Made by a program: the position numbers and the translations under genes. DNA of 64,000 nt from DATKRB01 sp963794215 (GTDB taxonomy: Bacteria; Actinomycetota; Acidimicrobiia; Acidimicrobiales; RAAP-2): contig CAWCCQ010000002.1 in the NCBI GenBank assembly GCA_963794215.1, forward strand, positions 62,001 through 126,000, in the 5' to 3' direction. Positions 1 through 8,493 of this stretch are shown here, in pieces. Below the pieces are notes generated by a model. It did not search any database. It was given only the letters and a program-made list of their open reading frames with translations, and had not been told where the DNA came from. Position 1 is the stretch's first letter. Each line of letters opens with the position of its first letter.

Positions 1-426
1 CAGATGCGCGCTGCCGAAGCCGAGATGACTCCCGAACAACGCGAGGCTCGGCAGAAGATGTTCGCCAACATCGACCGGAGTGGGCGCTATCCCGAAGCCG
101 TTTCGGACTGGGTCGCCAAGGGCGCGGCCAGCCACTACGCGCTCAGCCCCACACAGGTTGTCGAGCGATCACGGCCCCGGCCGGCGGAGTTCGCGATGGC
201 GTCAGCGGAGTTCGAGCTGGCCCAGCACCTTCATCGAACAGGTCAAGGGCTCGACGCCGTAGCGCACTTCAAGTCGGCGCACCGCCTCGACCCTACGAAC
301 TGGAGCTACCTGCGCCAGGCGCTCGCTGTCGCCGACCCGAAATGGGGCAAGGTCTATGACCAGGACATGATGAGCGAGGTCTTGGCTGTCGGACCCGAGA
401 CCTTCTACCTCCCGCTCGAGTTGTAG
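1..426 (+). CDS. C-terminal part of a probable thioredoxin-like (ResA/TlpA-type) protein, cut by the left edge
   Basis: The frame is open from base 1, so the true start lies outside the window. The visible 140 residues contain a segment around YPEAVSDWVAKGAASHYALS and then a helical, TPR-like stretch (roughly residues 65-115: AEFELAQHLHRTGQ, FKSAHRLDPTNWSYLRQAL). This tail resembles what I recall at the C terminus of actinobacterial redoxin/ResA-like proteins, whose CxxC domain would lie upstream. No catalytic cysteine is visible here, so the functional call is inference. It stops at TAG 424-426 and converges on the VOC gene. Confidence 0.5.
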   Translation, partial: QMRAAEAEMTPEQREARQKMFANIDRSGRYPEAVSDWVAKGAASHYALSPTQVVERSRPRPAEFAMASAEFELAQHLHRTGQGLDAVAHFKSAHRLDPTNWSYLRQALAVADPKWGKVYDQDMMSEVLAVGPETFYLPLEL

Positions 427-555
427 CCCCGAGTCGACACGCGTCGATGTCCGGCCGGGTCACTGCGGCGACAGTCCTGACGCGCTCTCGCGCACCACTA
501 CCTGCGGCCTCCGCTCACTGGCCGACATACCGGGGCACGGATGTCCTCGAGCGTG

Positions 556-957
556 CTACTCGAGCGCCACGTTGAGCTGCCAGGAGACGCCGTATCGATC
601 GCTGAGCCAGGCGAACCGACGGGCGAACGGGTACTCCGCAACTGGCATCAACGTCTCGCCATTTTCGGACAGGCGGGCGGCGAGCTCGTCGAGCTCCCCC
701 TCGCTCGTGCAATCGAGAGAGAACGAAATGGCCGGTGTGAATCCGAATGCGTGCTCGACGGGGCTGTCGATGCCCTTGATGGGCTGACCGGCGATCCGGA
801 ACTCCGCCCGCTTCACCTTGCCTTCGGTGCCCACCTCACCGGGTCCGTAGTGCTCGAGCGAGACGATCTCGGCGTCCGGAAAGACCGCGTAGAAGCGAAT
901 GGCCTCCTCGGCCTCTCCGGCGAACATCAGAAACGGCGTCAACGTCATGATCGACAC
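556..957 (-). CDS. VOC-fold protein of the PhnB/demethylubiquinone methyltransferase-like family
   Basis: A 133-residue single-domain protein of the vicinal oxygen chelate superfamily. It opens with TLTPFLMFAGEAEEAIRFY, the usual first strand and helix of PhnB-like proteins, and ends with the typical DRYGVSWQLN strand. The middle (AEFRIAGQPIKGIDSP, AISFSLDCTSEGELDELAARLSENG) matches the family's order of elements. Members are small dimeric cytoplasmic proteins; most have no proven substrate, and the PhnB name does not show phosphonate metabolism. It stands alone on the minus strand, convergent with the gene at the left edge. The start has family-typical spacing to the first strand. Confidence 0.8.
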   Translation of the reverse strand: MSIMTLTPFLMFAGEAEEAIRFYAVFPDAEIVSLEHYGPGEVGTEGKVKRAEFRIAGQPIKGIDSPVEHAFGFTPAISFSLDCTSEGELDELAARLSENGETLMPVAEYPFARRFAWLSDRYGVSWQLNVALE

Positions 958-1029
958 TCCCTCCGAGCGATGAACTCACGGGCCCGGTGGGAGGCCGAGC
1001 GTAGCCCCGGGAGCGAGCCCGTGGGCGCT

Positions 1030-1067
1030 GGGGTCACGTTCGCCCCTGGAGAAGCGAACGTGACCCC
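1030..1067 (-). terminator. Strong 14-bp hairpin, probable terminator of the COG4315 gene
   Basis: GGGGTCACGTTCGC (1030-1043) and its exact reverse complement (1054-1067) flank a 10-base loop. The hairpin starts 9 bases past the stop of the minus-strand COG4315 gene. No T-run follows on either strand, so it would be an 'I-shaped' actinobacterial terminator or a transcript-stabilising structure. Confidence 0.6.
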
Positions 1068-1076
1068 AAGTACCGC

Positions 1077-1961
1077 TCAGCTGGCTGCGGTCACCGCGTA
1101 CCACAGCCCGCCATTGAGGTTGATGTCGTTGCCGTTGTCCTGACCAGGAGCGGCGTCACCGACGTAGGTGTAGAGGGGATGCCCGTTGTAGGTGGCCTGC
1201 GTCATCCCGCCCGACCGCATGATCGTGCCCAGCCTGCCCGTCACCCCCGGGCCCGCCGTCGGGGTACCGGTCACCGGTGGCCAGTACAGCGCGCACGTCC
1301 CGTAGCACGTCGACCTGGTCGAGGAATCGGGAGCAAACCAGTAGAGCGTGAAGCCGCGAGCGTTGGTCAACAGCCTCGCCTGACGGATCGTCGTGACCTT
1401 CAGCAGTGCACCCGACGAGCTGGTGGACGTGTTGGTGCTCGTCGGCCCCGTGGCCGCCACCGAGACGCCCAGCACGGCAAGCGCCAATGCACTGAGCACG
1501 GCGACCGCCAACCGAGCGCTCGGTAGACCGGCCTGCAGCCGGTCCTGGAGCAGCCGGCCCTCGGGTGATGTCGCGGCGGCTTTGCTCGCCCCCGGCATGA
1601 GGGCGAGCAAAGCCAGTGCCGCGAACGCGGCAGCCTCGACGGTTCCTGCCACGATCCCAGCGGTCGTCCGGACCTCTCGGAACCCAAAGAGGCTGACCCG
1701 CAGCGACAGCAGGTACCCGCCCAGCGTCGAGAGCGCCACCAGGGCACCCGCGGCCGCAGCCAGCCGGCTCCCGGACACAAGAACGATCGCGGCCAGGGCG
1801 AACGCGACGATCACCTGAAAGAGGAACAGGCCCCCAATCGTCGGGATCGTCCGGTAGCCGGTCACGTAGAGGTCGAGGTGGATCGCCGCTGCCGTGGTCA
1901 AGAGCCCCGCTCCGACGACCCGCAGCACGAGCACTAGTCGCTGTTGGCGCGCCTCGTCCAT
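1077..1961 (-). CDS. Membrane protein with C-terminal COG4315 'secreted repeat' domain
   Basis: The N-terminal half carries about five hydrophobic segments, including GAGLLTTAAAIHLDLYVTG, LFLFQVIVAFALAAIVLVSG and LAVAVLSALALAVLGVSV. An S/T-rich linker (TGPTSTNTSTSSS) leads to an extracytoplasmic C-terminal domain. That domain has two lipoprotein_15-type repeats: RGFTLYWFAPDSSTRSTCYGTC with ALYWPPV, and YNGHPLYTYVGDAAPGQDNG. Two cysteines (TCYGTC) may form a disulphide. The function of the family is unknown; fusion to a polytopic domain is seen in actinobacteria. I chose ATG 1961 because GAGG lies about a dozen bases upstream; a longer start at 2003 is possible. Confidence 0.8.
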   Translation of the reverse strand: MDEARQQRLVLVLRVVGAGLLTTAAAIHLDLYVTGYRTIPTIGGLFLFQVIVAFALAAIVLVSGSRLAAAAGALVALSTLGGYLLSLRVSLFGFREVRTTAGIVAGTVEAAAFAALALLALMPGASKAAATSPEGRLLQDRLQAGLPSARLAVAVLSALALAVLGVSVAATGPTSTNTSTSSSGALLKVTTIRQARLLTNARGFTLYWFAPDSSTRSTCYGTCALYWPPVTGTPTAGPGVTGRLGTIMRSGGMTQATYNGHPLYTYVGDAAPGQDNGNDINLNGGLWYAVTAAS

Positions 1962-2024
1962 GACAGTCCCTACGTACCTCGCCCCGCATTGGATCAATCG
2001 CAAGGAAGGCGCACTGCGCGCTCT

Positions 2025-3542
2025 TTACATGTTGACGCTGATCCCTGAGTTTGCCGCTCCCTCGGGCAGCGCTCGCCCGCGGCTCTCCTCGAACACCTCG
2101 ATCACCTCTTCTTGAAGCTCGGGGGTCCGCTCGAGATCCGCCTCGATGGCGCCGAGGATCCCCGGCTGGCGACGGTTAACCAGGAATAGCCACCCCGCTC
2201 CGAATAGCATCCAGGCCACGAAGATGTAGGGGAAGATCCGAACCGGATAGGGCGGCAAGGGATAGAAGCTCCCGATCGTCGGCACCATGAGACATAGGAC
2301 GGCCACGCAAGCCATCACCACCTGGCTGCGAAGGAGCTCGCCCCGCTTCTTCAGGTACATCGGCGCGGCCAACGTGATGAGGAAGTAGGCGAGCAGGAAC
2401 CCGAAGGCGGCGAGGGTGCCGGCATCGCCGAAGGCGTTCAACGGGTTGGTGAAGATGGAAAGCACCGCCGGGACCGTAAAGATCACGACGATGTAGACCG
2501 TGATGGCGATGTGCGGCGTCCGGTTGGTGGTATGCGCCTTGCCCAGATGGCCCGAAAAAATACCGTGCCTGGCCATCGGGTAGATGATGCGAGACCCGGC
2601 GTTCAGACAGGAGAGCGTCAATGAGAAGAAGCTCACCATGGCACCGATCGAGACGGGAATTTTGAAGAAGCTCACCCCGTAAATCTCGGCCAACACGTTC
2701 AGCGGCGCCCCGATCGAACCGAAGGGAGTCGCGTAGTGACGGGTGCCGGAGACCTCGACGTAGCTCATGAACACCATGAACAATCCGGTGATGAGCAGAC
2801 TCCATATCACCGCCCTGGGTACGTTCCTCATCGGATTCTTGGCCTCGCCGCCCAGCGCCGTAGCGCTCTCGAAACCGACGAGGCTGAAGATGCAGGCCAC
2901 CACGGCCAGGCCCATGCCTCGCAGGTTGATGCCGCTGAGTGAGGTCTGGGCCGTATCGAGGTGAAAGCCGTGCTTGAACAGCACGATGAAGGCCAGCACC
3001 ATGATGCATGTCACCGAGAGTCCCTCGAGCACCAGGGTCAAGATGGACGAAACCCTGATGTCCTTGTACGCGATCAGCCAGCACGCCGCAGCGCTGATGG
3101 CAAAGAAGATGATGGGATGGATCGATCCGTGGTAGCCGAGCGCCAACAGGAGCTGGCCGCAGAACACGGCGAAACCGCACAATCCGGCTACCGCAATGAA
3201 GAGGTAGGACCAGATGAGCGTCCACCCTGAAAACACTCCGGCGCTCGGCCCGAGCCCTCGGCCGGTGTAGGCGTACATCGATCCGGCCGAAGCCGAGCGC
3301 TTAGTGAACTGGTTGAGGCAGAAGACGACGAAGAGGAGCATCACCGTCCCGAAGGCATAGGCGAGCCACGTGCTCTGCCCTGCACTGGCAAAAGCCAGCG
3401 GGATGATGAGCACTGCCGTCATCGTGGGCGAGATCAAGGCGACGGATTGCGCGATCAGCGCCGGGAACCCGAGCGCGTTGGACCGCAGGCCCATCAACTT
3501 CTTCATGGATGGTTCGGAACTGGTGTTGCTCGTCACGGTCAC
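2025..3542 (-). CDS. APC-superfamily amino acid permease
   Basis: A 505-residue transporter with about 12 hydrophobic segments and the APC signature in TM1 (GFPALIAQSVALISPTMTAV), a GSMYAYTGRGLG motif and FSLVGFESATALGGEAKNP. Members import amino acids or polyamines with H+ or exchange them. The cytoplasmic tail is acidic (RTPELQEEVIEVFEESRG). It lies 81 bases downstream of an M24 peptidase gene on the same strand, below an XRE-cupin regulator gene. The three probably form one unit for taking up and degrading an amino acid, dipeptide or amine. The substrate cannot be read from sequence. Confidence 0.88.
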   Translation of the reverse strand: MTVTSNTSSEPSMKKLMGLRSNALGFPALIAQSVALISPTMTAVLIIPLAFASAGQSTWLAYAFGTVMLLFVVFCLNQFTKRSASAGSMYAYTGRGLGPSAGVFSGWTLIWSYLFIAVAGLCGFAVFCGQLLLALGYHGSIHPIIFFAISAAACWLIAYKDIRVSSILTLVLEGLSVTCIMVLAFIVLFKHGFHLDTAQTSLSGINLRGMGLAVVACIFSLVGFESATALGGEAKNPMRNVPRAVIWSLLITGLFMVFMSYVEVSGTRHYATPFGSIGAPLNVLAEIYGVSFFKIPVSIGAMVSFFSLTLSCLNAGSRIIYPMARHGIFSGHLGKAHTTNRTPHIAITVYIVVIFTVPAVLSIFTNPLNAFGDAGTLAAFGFLLAYFLITLAAPMYLKKRGELLRSQVVMACVAVLCLMVPTIGSFYPLPPYPVRIFPYIFVAWMLFGAGWLFLVNRRQPGILGAIEADLERTPELQEEVIEVFEESRGRALPEGAANSGISVNM

Positions 3543-3623
3543 GGTGCTACGACTCCTCGGTTGCCAGGGGGATGAAGCGGCTGCTGCGGCGCCCGTGGGT
3601 GCGAGCGCAGTATCGGGCGGCGA

Positions 3624-4307
3624 TCAGTCGGGGAAGGACTGGTCTTCGAGAAGCAAGTCCTCGTAGAAGGCGCCGAACTTGCGCTCGGGATGGATGACGG
3701 CGATCTCGAGGACCCACAGATTGGGGCTGGGCTTGAAGTCCACGTCGGCCAGAGGACCGTCGTAGTGTGCCGAGTGCGGGTAGTCGGAGAGCCGATGACC
3801 CGACAAGTCCAGGTTGGGCTTCCACCCCAGGCGCTCGGTCCGCTCGACGGCGTAGGCGTAGAGCTGCCTGCCCGTGGTGCCCTCGGTGAACCACTTGTCG
3901 CGGACCTCGTTCCAGATTGTTCGCACCTCGAGCTTGGCCCGATGGTGGTCAGGGTCGTCGCCGACCACGAAGGTGTCACCGGCGTCTCCCTCGCAACCCT
4001 CGTACACCGGGCCGATGTCGACGAAGAAGATGTCGTCGGCGTCGAGGACCACGCCGGGCTCCGAACGCGCCATGAAGTCCTTGGTCGTGTTGGGTCCGAA
4101 GCGCACGATGATGTGGTGCCAGCCCCGTCGCATTCCGAGCTTGGACAGGGTGTCGCGAGCCATCGCTTTGGCGTCCTCCTCAACCATGCCGACCTCGACC
4201 TGGTCGGCGATGAGGCCCACCGCCTTGCGGGTGCGCACGCGCAGCTCCATCAGCCGGTCGAGCGAGAACGCCGATCCGGTCCCTTCCAACTCGGCAATCA
4301 TCGTCAT
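3624..4307 (-). CDS. M24-family metallopeptidase, catalytic domain only (Xaa-Pro dipeptidase/creatinase fold)
   Basis: A 227-residue pita-bread protein lacking the N-terminal domain of full-length creatinases. Probable metal ligands are D97 (FFVDIGP), D108 (GCEGDAGDTF), a histidine in SGHRLSDYPHSAHYDG (H171 with H178/H181), E201 (WVLEIAVIHPE) and E216 (GAFYEDLLL). The metal-binding set is therefore apparently intact. Family members hydrolyse Xaa-Pro or other dipeptides, or act as creatinase-like C-N hydrolases. Its place between an XRE-cupin regulator and an APC permease suggests the imported compound is its substrate. Cytoplasmic; no signal peptide. Confidence 0.82.
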   Translation of the reverse strand: MTMIAELEGTGSAFSLDRLMELRVRTRKAVGLIADQVEVGMVEEDAKAMARDTLSKLGMRRGWHHIIVRFGPNTTKDFMARSEPGVVLDADDIFFVDIGPVYEGCEGDAGDTFVVGDDPDHHRAKLEVRTIWNEVRDKWFTEGTTGRQLYAYAVERTERLGWKPNLDLSGHRLSDYPHSAHYDGPLADVDFKPSPNLWVLEIAVIHPERKFGAFYEDLLLEDQSFPD

Positions 4308-4356
4308 CGTCTACCTCCTATGCGTGACTCGTGGAACGGGTAACTCGTCGATGGAA

Positions 4357-4957
4357 CTAGTGGAACGTGATCGACGAGGTGAAGAGTGGGTGTGCACGGA
4401 GCTCGCTCGGACCCTCGGCCGCCACCACGAGCACCTCGGTGGGCACGCCTTCCGCCCCAAGACGGTGGGCTCGCTCGGCGTCGAAGTGCACCGCGCTACG
4501 CGGCTCGAGAAGATGCACCTCGGGCCCGTACTCGAGCCGGAGTAGCCCAGCGATGACATCAGATCCACTCTTCGCCACGGTGGCGAGCCGGCGCCGGGGG
4601 CACCCGCCCGGGATCGATGGTGATGTACAGCGCCTCGAGCGCCGATGACCCCGGGAACCCGCTGCAGCCCGAGATGGTGAGCCCGTTCACCTGGCGGGTG
4701 GCCTCGCCTCGGGGGTAGACGGCCAGGGTCTGCCCGCCCGGGTGCTCTCCGAGGAGCGTGCCCACCGAGACCCCGAGCGCCCGGGACAGCGAGATCAGCG
4801 CCGCGACCGACGGTTGGCGATCCCCCGACTCGAGCCGCGAGAGGTGTGCGACGGAGAGGTCGGCCCGTTGGGCCAGCTGCTCGAGCGTGAACCCGCAGCG
4901 AGCCCGTTGCTCACGCAGCGTTTCGGCGAGGGAGGTGAGGACGGCATCAAGCTCCAT
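4357..4957 (-). pseudogene. XRE-family regulator with C-terminal cupin domain, frame broken by one base
   Basis: The N-terminal part from ATG 4957 is a clear HTH_3 domain (TLEQLAQRADLSVAHLSRLESG), followed by a linker and the first cupin strands (ALEALYITIDPG, HRGEEWI). The frame stops there, but the cupin continues one frame over as VIAGLLRLEYG and VHLLEPRSAVHFDAERAHR down to the stop at 4357. Dropping the single C at 4560 (+ strand) restores EEWIYVIAGLLRLEYG, the expected cupin sequence. It is either a real frameshift or an indel error. Such regulators sense small ligands through the cupin and control adjacent amino acid or amine catabolic genes. The peptidase gene starts 49 bases downstream. 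Confidence 0.8.
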
Positions 4958-4977
4958 GCGCCCGATTGTGCGGTGGA

Positions 4978-4994
4978 CTTGCCTCAGAGGCAAG
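4978..4994. promoter_or_regulatory. 17-bp perfect palindrome upstream of the XRE-cupin gene
   Basis: CTTGCCTC-A-GAGGCAAG is a perfect dyad whose nearer edge lies about 20 bases upstream of the chosen start at 4957. Related half-sites follow (cctttgcc near 4996, gaggcaac near 5017). It is a plausible operator for the XRE regulator itself and so for the peptidase-permease unit. Binding is inferred from position and symmetry only. Confidence 0.45.
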
Positions 4995-5097
4995 AACCTT
5001 TGCCAGAGTTCACACGGAGGCAACAGTGAGGAAACGAAGCTGACTCCTGTCAGCTACCGCCCAGCGGACTCGGTTCATTGCCGCCACTGAGTGCTCG

Positions 5098-5850
5098 TCA
5101 CACCAGTGAAAAACCTCCGTCGGCAATGACGATCTGGCCCGTCACCCATCCCCCGGTCGGTGACCCGAGGAAGTGGACGACATCGGCGACCTCCCCGGGT
5201 GTGGCAATCCTGCCAAGCGGTGTCTTGGCGGTGATCTGACGGCGGAAAGCTTCGCGGTCGTTGCCCATCATGTTTTCGGTGGCGATATAGCCGGCTGCGA
5301 CGCCGTTGACGGTGACGGCTTTGACCGCCAAGTCGATGGCCAGATAGCGCACGCACACCTCGAGGGCCGCCTTTGCCACGGCCATCGGGAAGTAGTTGGT
5401 ACCCCGCTGGTTGAAGACTCGGCGGGTGGCCAGACTCAGGGTGCACACGACGTGGCCTCCAGAGGCGGGGAACATCTCGGCAAGCTCGCGCAGCAGAGCG
5501 AGGAGCGCCTTGGGCCCCACTGCCATGGCCCCGTCGAACAGCTCCTCGGGCATCTCGAGGGGCTGCGCTTGCGCCTGCAGGAAGGCGTTGTGGATCAAAA
5601 CGTCCATGCGCCCGAGCGATCTGACGGCGTCGACCACGGCGTTCAAGCCAATCGGTGCGCCGACGTCAGCCTGCACCAACACGACCTCGGCGCCGCGATC
5701 GGTCGCGTCGTTCGCCACGACGTTGGCCGCCACGGTGTCGCGTGCGTAGTTCACGACAAGCGTCGTCCCCGGTTCGGCGTATCGGAGGGAAATCGCCCGT
5801 CCCCAACCCCGTGACCCACCCGTCACAACGACCACGCGATCCGCACCCAT
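5098..5850 (-). CDS. Short-chain dehydrogenase/reductase resembling FabL (enoyl-ACP reductase III)
   Basis: 250 residues from ATG 5850, chosen for the GGAAGGTGG ribosome site just upstream. The Rossmann motif is TGGSRGWG (residues 10-17). The active site reads NYFPMAVAKAALE with Y153 and K160, a Tyr-x6-Lys spacing typical of enoyl-ACP reductases such as Bacillus FabL, not the Tyr-x3-Lys of ordinary SDRs. The C terminus (TPLGRIATPGEVADVVHFL, VIADGGFSLV) also follows FabL. It may reduce an enoyl-thioester with NADPH, or be another enzyme of this subgroup. It is divergent from the ArsR/AHSA1 pair. Confidence 0.8.
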   Translation of the reverse strand: MGADRVVVVTGGSRGWGRAISLRYAEPGTTLVVNYARDTVAANVVANDATDRGAEVVLVQADVGAPIGLNAVVDAVRSLGRMDVLIHNAFLQAQAQPLEMPEELFDGAMAVGPKALLALLRELAEMFPASGGHVVCTLSLATRRVFNQRGTNYFPMAVAKAALEVCVRYLAIDLAVKAVTVNGVAAGYIATENMMGNDREAFRRQITAKTPLGRIATPGEVADVVHFLGSPTGGWVTGQIVIADGGFSLV

Positions 5851-5977
5851 TCGACACCCACCTTCCCTGGTCTCCTGCAGGTTAGGTCGGTGGTGGGCCG
5901 GGTGGACCTGGCCACGTCGACCGGGCCACGTCCACCGGGCCACCGGCGCCCGGAGCGCCCCTCGCTTCATCAATATC

Positions 5978-6007
5978 TTGACAGACATATAACTTCTAGT
6001 GCATATT
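5978..6007 (+). promoter_or_regulatory. Promoter of the arsR-like gene, apparently giving a leaderless transcript
   Basis: TTGACA (5978-5983) and CATATT (6002-6007) are separated by 18 bases, near the sigma-70 consensus. The A of the chosen ATG (6014) lies 7 bases past the -10, where transcription would begin. The AT-rich spacer contains two ATAT elements that could be ArsR-type half-sites. Confidence 0.55.
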
Positions 6008-6013
6008 CGAGGG

Positions 6014-6328
6014 ATGCCAGTCACCGCTTTCCAGGTGCTCGGTGAACCGAGTCGGCAGGCCATCCTCGAGCTCCTCCGGGATGGGGAGCGCCCCGTCGGC
6101 GACCTCGTCGCCCACCTACAGCTGAGCCAGCCGGCCGTCTCCAAGCATCTCCGGGTGCTGAAGGAGGCAGGGCTGGTAGAGGCCCGCGTCGACGCCCAAC
6201 GCCGTCTGTACCACATCAGACCCGAGCCACTGGTCGAGCTCGACGACTGGTTGTCGCCCTACCGAGCGCTCTGGGCGTCGCACCTCGACCGCCTAGAGAA
6301 CCACCTCGATCAAAGGAGGCAGCCATGA
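6014..6328 (+). CDS. ArsR-family winged-helix transcriptional regulator
   Basis: A 104-residue protein with a complete ArsR-type wHTH: FQVLGEPSRQAILELLRDGERPVGDLVAHL, then the recognition helix QPAVSKHLRVLKEAGLV and the wing RRLYHI. There is no metal-binding cysteine motif, so it belongs to the metal-independent group that controls AHSA1/SRPBCC partners. ATG 6014 was chosen because it falls at the predicted transcription start. The stop codon overlaps the next start (ATGA), so the pair is translationally coupled. Confidence 0.88.
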   Translation: MPVTAFQVLGEPSRQAILELLRDGERPVGDLVAHLQLSQPAVSKHLRVLKEAGLVEARVDAQRRLYHIRPEPLVELDDWLSPYRALWASHLDRLENHLDQRRQP

Positions 6329-6837
6329 CCGGCGCAACGCTCCTCACCGACGGTGCCCGACCGGCCGTACGTCTCGAGCGCCACCTTGCCGATCCCCCAG
6401 CGATCGTCTGGCGAGCCCTCACCGATCGCGACGAGCTTCGAGCGTGGTTCCCCTGCGACGTCGTGGTGGACGGCGGGCGCTGGGAGGTGGGCGCGCAGAT
6501 CACCTTCGCCTTCCCGGCCGAGGTCATCGAGATGACACTCGCCGGCACGGTGCTCGCCGTCGACGAGCCCAGCGCGCTCAGCTTCAGCTGGGGCGAGGAG
6601 ATCCTTCGGTTCGAACTGGCCCCCCAGGGCGGCGGGACCCGGTTGGTGCTCATCAACGAGCTCCCGCCATCCAATGCCGCCAGAAATGCTGCCGGATGGG
6701 ACGCCTGCCTCGATCGTCTGCTCGGACTCGAGCCCGGGCCCGACGACTGGCAACCCCGATTCGCCGCGTACGCCCTCGCCTTCGAGCCAGCCGCCGGTCC
6801 CCAAGAAGGTCCTCCCGAGGGCTACAAGGGCGGCTGA
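6325..6837 (+). CDS. SRPBCC/AHSA1-domain protein coupled to the ArsR regulator
   Basis: 170 residues with the AHSA1 pattern VRLERHLADPPAIVWRALTDRDELRAWFPC, GTVLAVDEPSALSFSWGEEI and TRLVLINELP. The fold makes a deep hydrophobic ligand cavity; members related to the Hsp90 activator Aha1 are common next to ArsR genes in actinobacteria, with unknown ligands. It starts with an excellent AAAGGAGG site located inside the end of the upstream gene and an ATGA overlap. The C-terminal tail (QEGPPEGYKGG) is low complexity. Confidence 0.85.
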   Translation: MTGATLLTDGARPAVRLERHLADPPAIVWRALTDRDELRAWFPCDVVVDGGRWEVGAQITFAFPAEVIEMTLAGTVLAVDEPSALSFSWGEEILRFELAPQGGGTRLVLINELPPSNAARNAAGWDACLDRLLGLEPGPDDWQPRFAAYALAFEPAAGPQEGPPEGYKGG

Positions 6838-7100
6838 GCCCACAACCGCCGCACCGTCACCTCCCAGTGACCCGACGTCGACGCCCCACCCGCTCGAGGG
6901 GCTCAGGCCCGGTTCGCTGTTTCCTCGAGCACCACAGTGGCCTCTTTGGGGGTCGGGATCGGAGGCCAACTCCGTCGCGTCTCTCCCGACATGAGCCGCA
7001 CCGCCCCACGGCGCTGTGACACGGCGCGTGTGAGATGACGGCGATGCCTCGGGTCGACCGGCGCCTCGTCGCGCCGCTTGGGCAGGGCGCGGCTGATCGT

Positions 7101-8374
7101 TCACCCGAACGCCGAGGCGGGCACAAGAGCTGAGGCGTCACCGCCCGTCTCGGAGGCCAGGGCGTCCACCCGAGACCGTTGCTCGGCTCGTACGGGCCCC
7201 CCGAGCACCCACCGCAAGGGCGTGCGCAGGACCAACGCCGTGAAGAGCCCCGACAGCAGCAGCGTCATCGCAAAGGTGACCGCGACCGTTCCCGCCCACC
7301 CGAGGTGGGCGCCGAGCCCGGTGGTGCCGAGCGCCGAGCGCACCAGGTTGATGAACAGCACATGGCAGAAGAAGATGCCCCCCGTGAGGCTCGCGAGGTA
7401 GGTTGCCGACAGGGCCCAGACCCGGGGCCGGTCCTGAGTGGTGGTGGTAACAGTTCGCCGGTACCACCACCTCCAGGTGGCGCACTCGAGGCCCGCCACC
7501 GCCGCAGTGAACCAGAGAAAGGCGATGGGCTGGTAGAAGATCCGAGGCTCGTCCCGTCGTCGACCCGGTCCAGACCGCCACCAGATACCACAGCGTGGCA
7601 ACAAGTCCGATCACGAGGGCGCCGCCGATGACCGGGCGATACCAACGCTCGACGAACCTTCGGACCTGGTCGAAATGGAGCGCCACCAAGATGCCGGCTA
7701 CGAACTGTTCTTGATAGGTGAGCGGATCGCGTGCCCACGGCCAGATCGAGCCGAGCCAGCGGGTTGCGTCTCCGAGGGGGCCAAACCATTGGGTGTAGTG
7801 GAGGTCGGCGGCCAGGACGAGGGCGAACGCGCCGCTCACTGCCATGACCAGGACGTGGTGGCTGGTGGATTCTGAGCGCTCGCAGGAGGAGCGGGAACAC
7901 CAGATAGAGCTGGAGCAGCACAACCACGAAGTAAAGCTGGTAGTAGCCGAAGACGAGCTCGTGCCACAGGAGCGAGCCGGCGTGGCCCCACGACCCGGCC
8001 ACGGTAAGGAGCGTGAACCCCCAGTAGATCGCCGTCCACATGAGGTACGGAACCCCGAGCTGCACGTACCGGCGCCGCCAGAAGTCCGCGGTCGAGCGAG
8101 GTCGGGTGATCTGCGCGTAGGTGAGCACCAGCGCCGTGAGGAAGAAGAACGCCGTCCGGCTGAAGTGCAAGAGCATGACGAAGGCCCACGGCGTCACGTT
8201 TCCCGCGGTCACCGTCCAGAGCAACGAGTGCTGGAGCACCACCGCGCCGCAGGCGATCACCCGATACGAGTCGAACTGGCTGAGATACCTGCCAGAGCCG
8301 GCCGGCGCAGTGACCGGGCCCGTTCCGGGGGACACGGCGCGCTCGGAGGGCTCGATGGAGAGCTGGTCGGCCAT
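7101..8374 (-). pseudogene. Acyltransferase-3 family membrane protein, interrupted by two frameshifts
   Basis: The N-terminal part (from 8374) has the family hallmark FDSYRVIACGAVVLQHSLLW with its catalytic His, then several TM segments (AFFFLTALVLTYAQI, YYQLYFVVVLLQLYLVFPLLL). Near 7865 the reading continues in another frame (HHVLVMAVSGAFALVLAAD, LVIGLVATLWYLVAV). Near 7555 it continues in the third frame (IFYQPIAFLWFTAAVAGLE, IFFCHVLFINLVRSALG). Joined, these give about 420 residues and ten TM helices, a full-length acyltransferase of the kind that acylates cell-surface glycans or lipids. Both breaks look like small indels in GC-rich runs. Confidence 0.75.
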
Positions 8375-8493
8375 CATGCGCCTCAGCAAACGGGCGCGGC
8401 GCGACGGCTCGAGATAATCCTCTTCAAGCCGGCCAACCTACGTGGTCGCCAAAGACCTTTCCAGCCGGGGTGCGTGTTGGGTGCTGGCGTGGG

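Noticed and set aside
5851..6216. N-terminal extension of the FabL-like SDR
   Set aside because: The extra residues are antisense to the arsR-like gene, and a good ribosome site supports ATG 5850.
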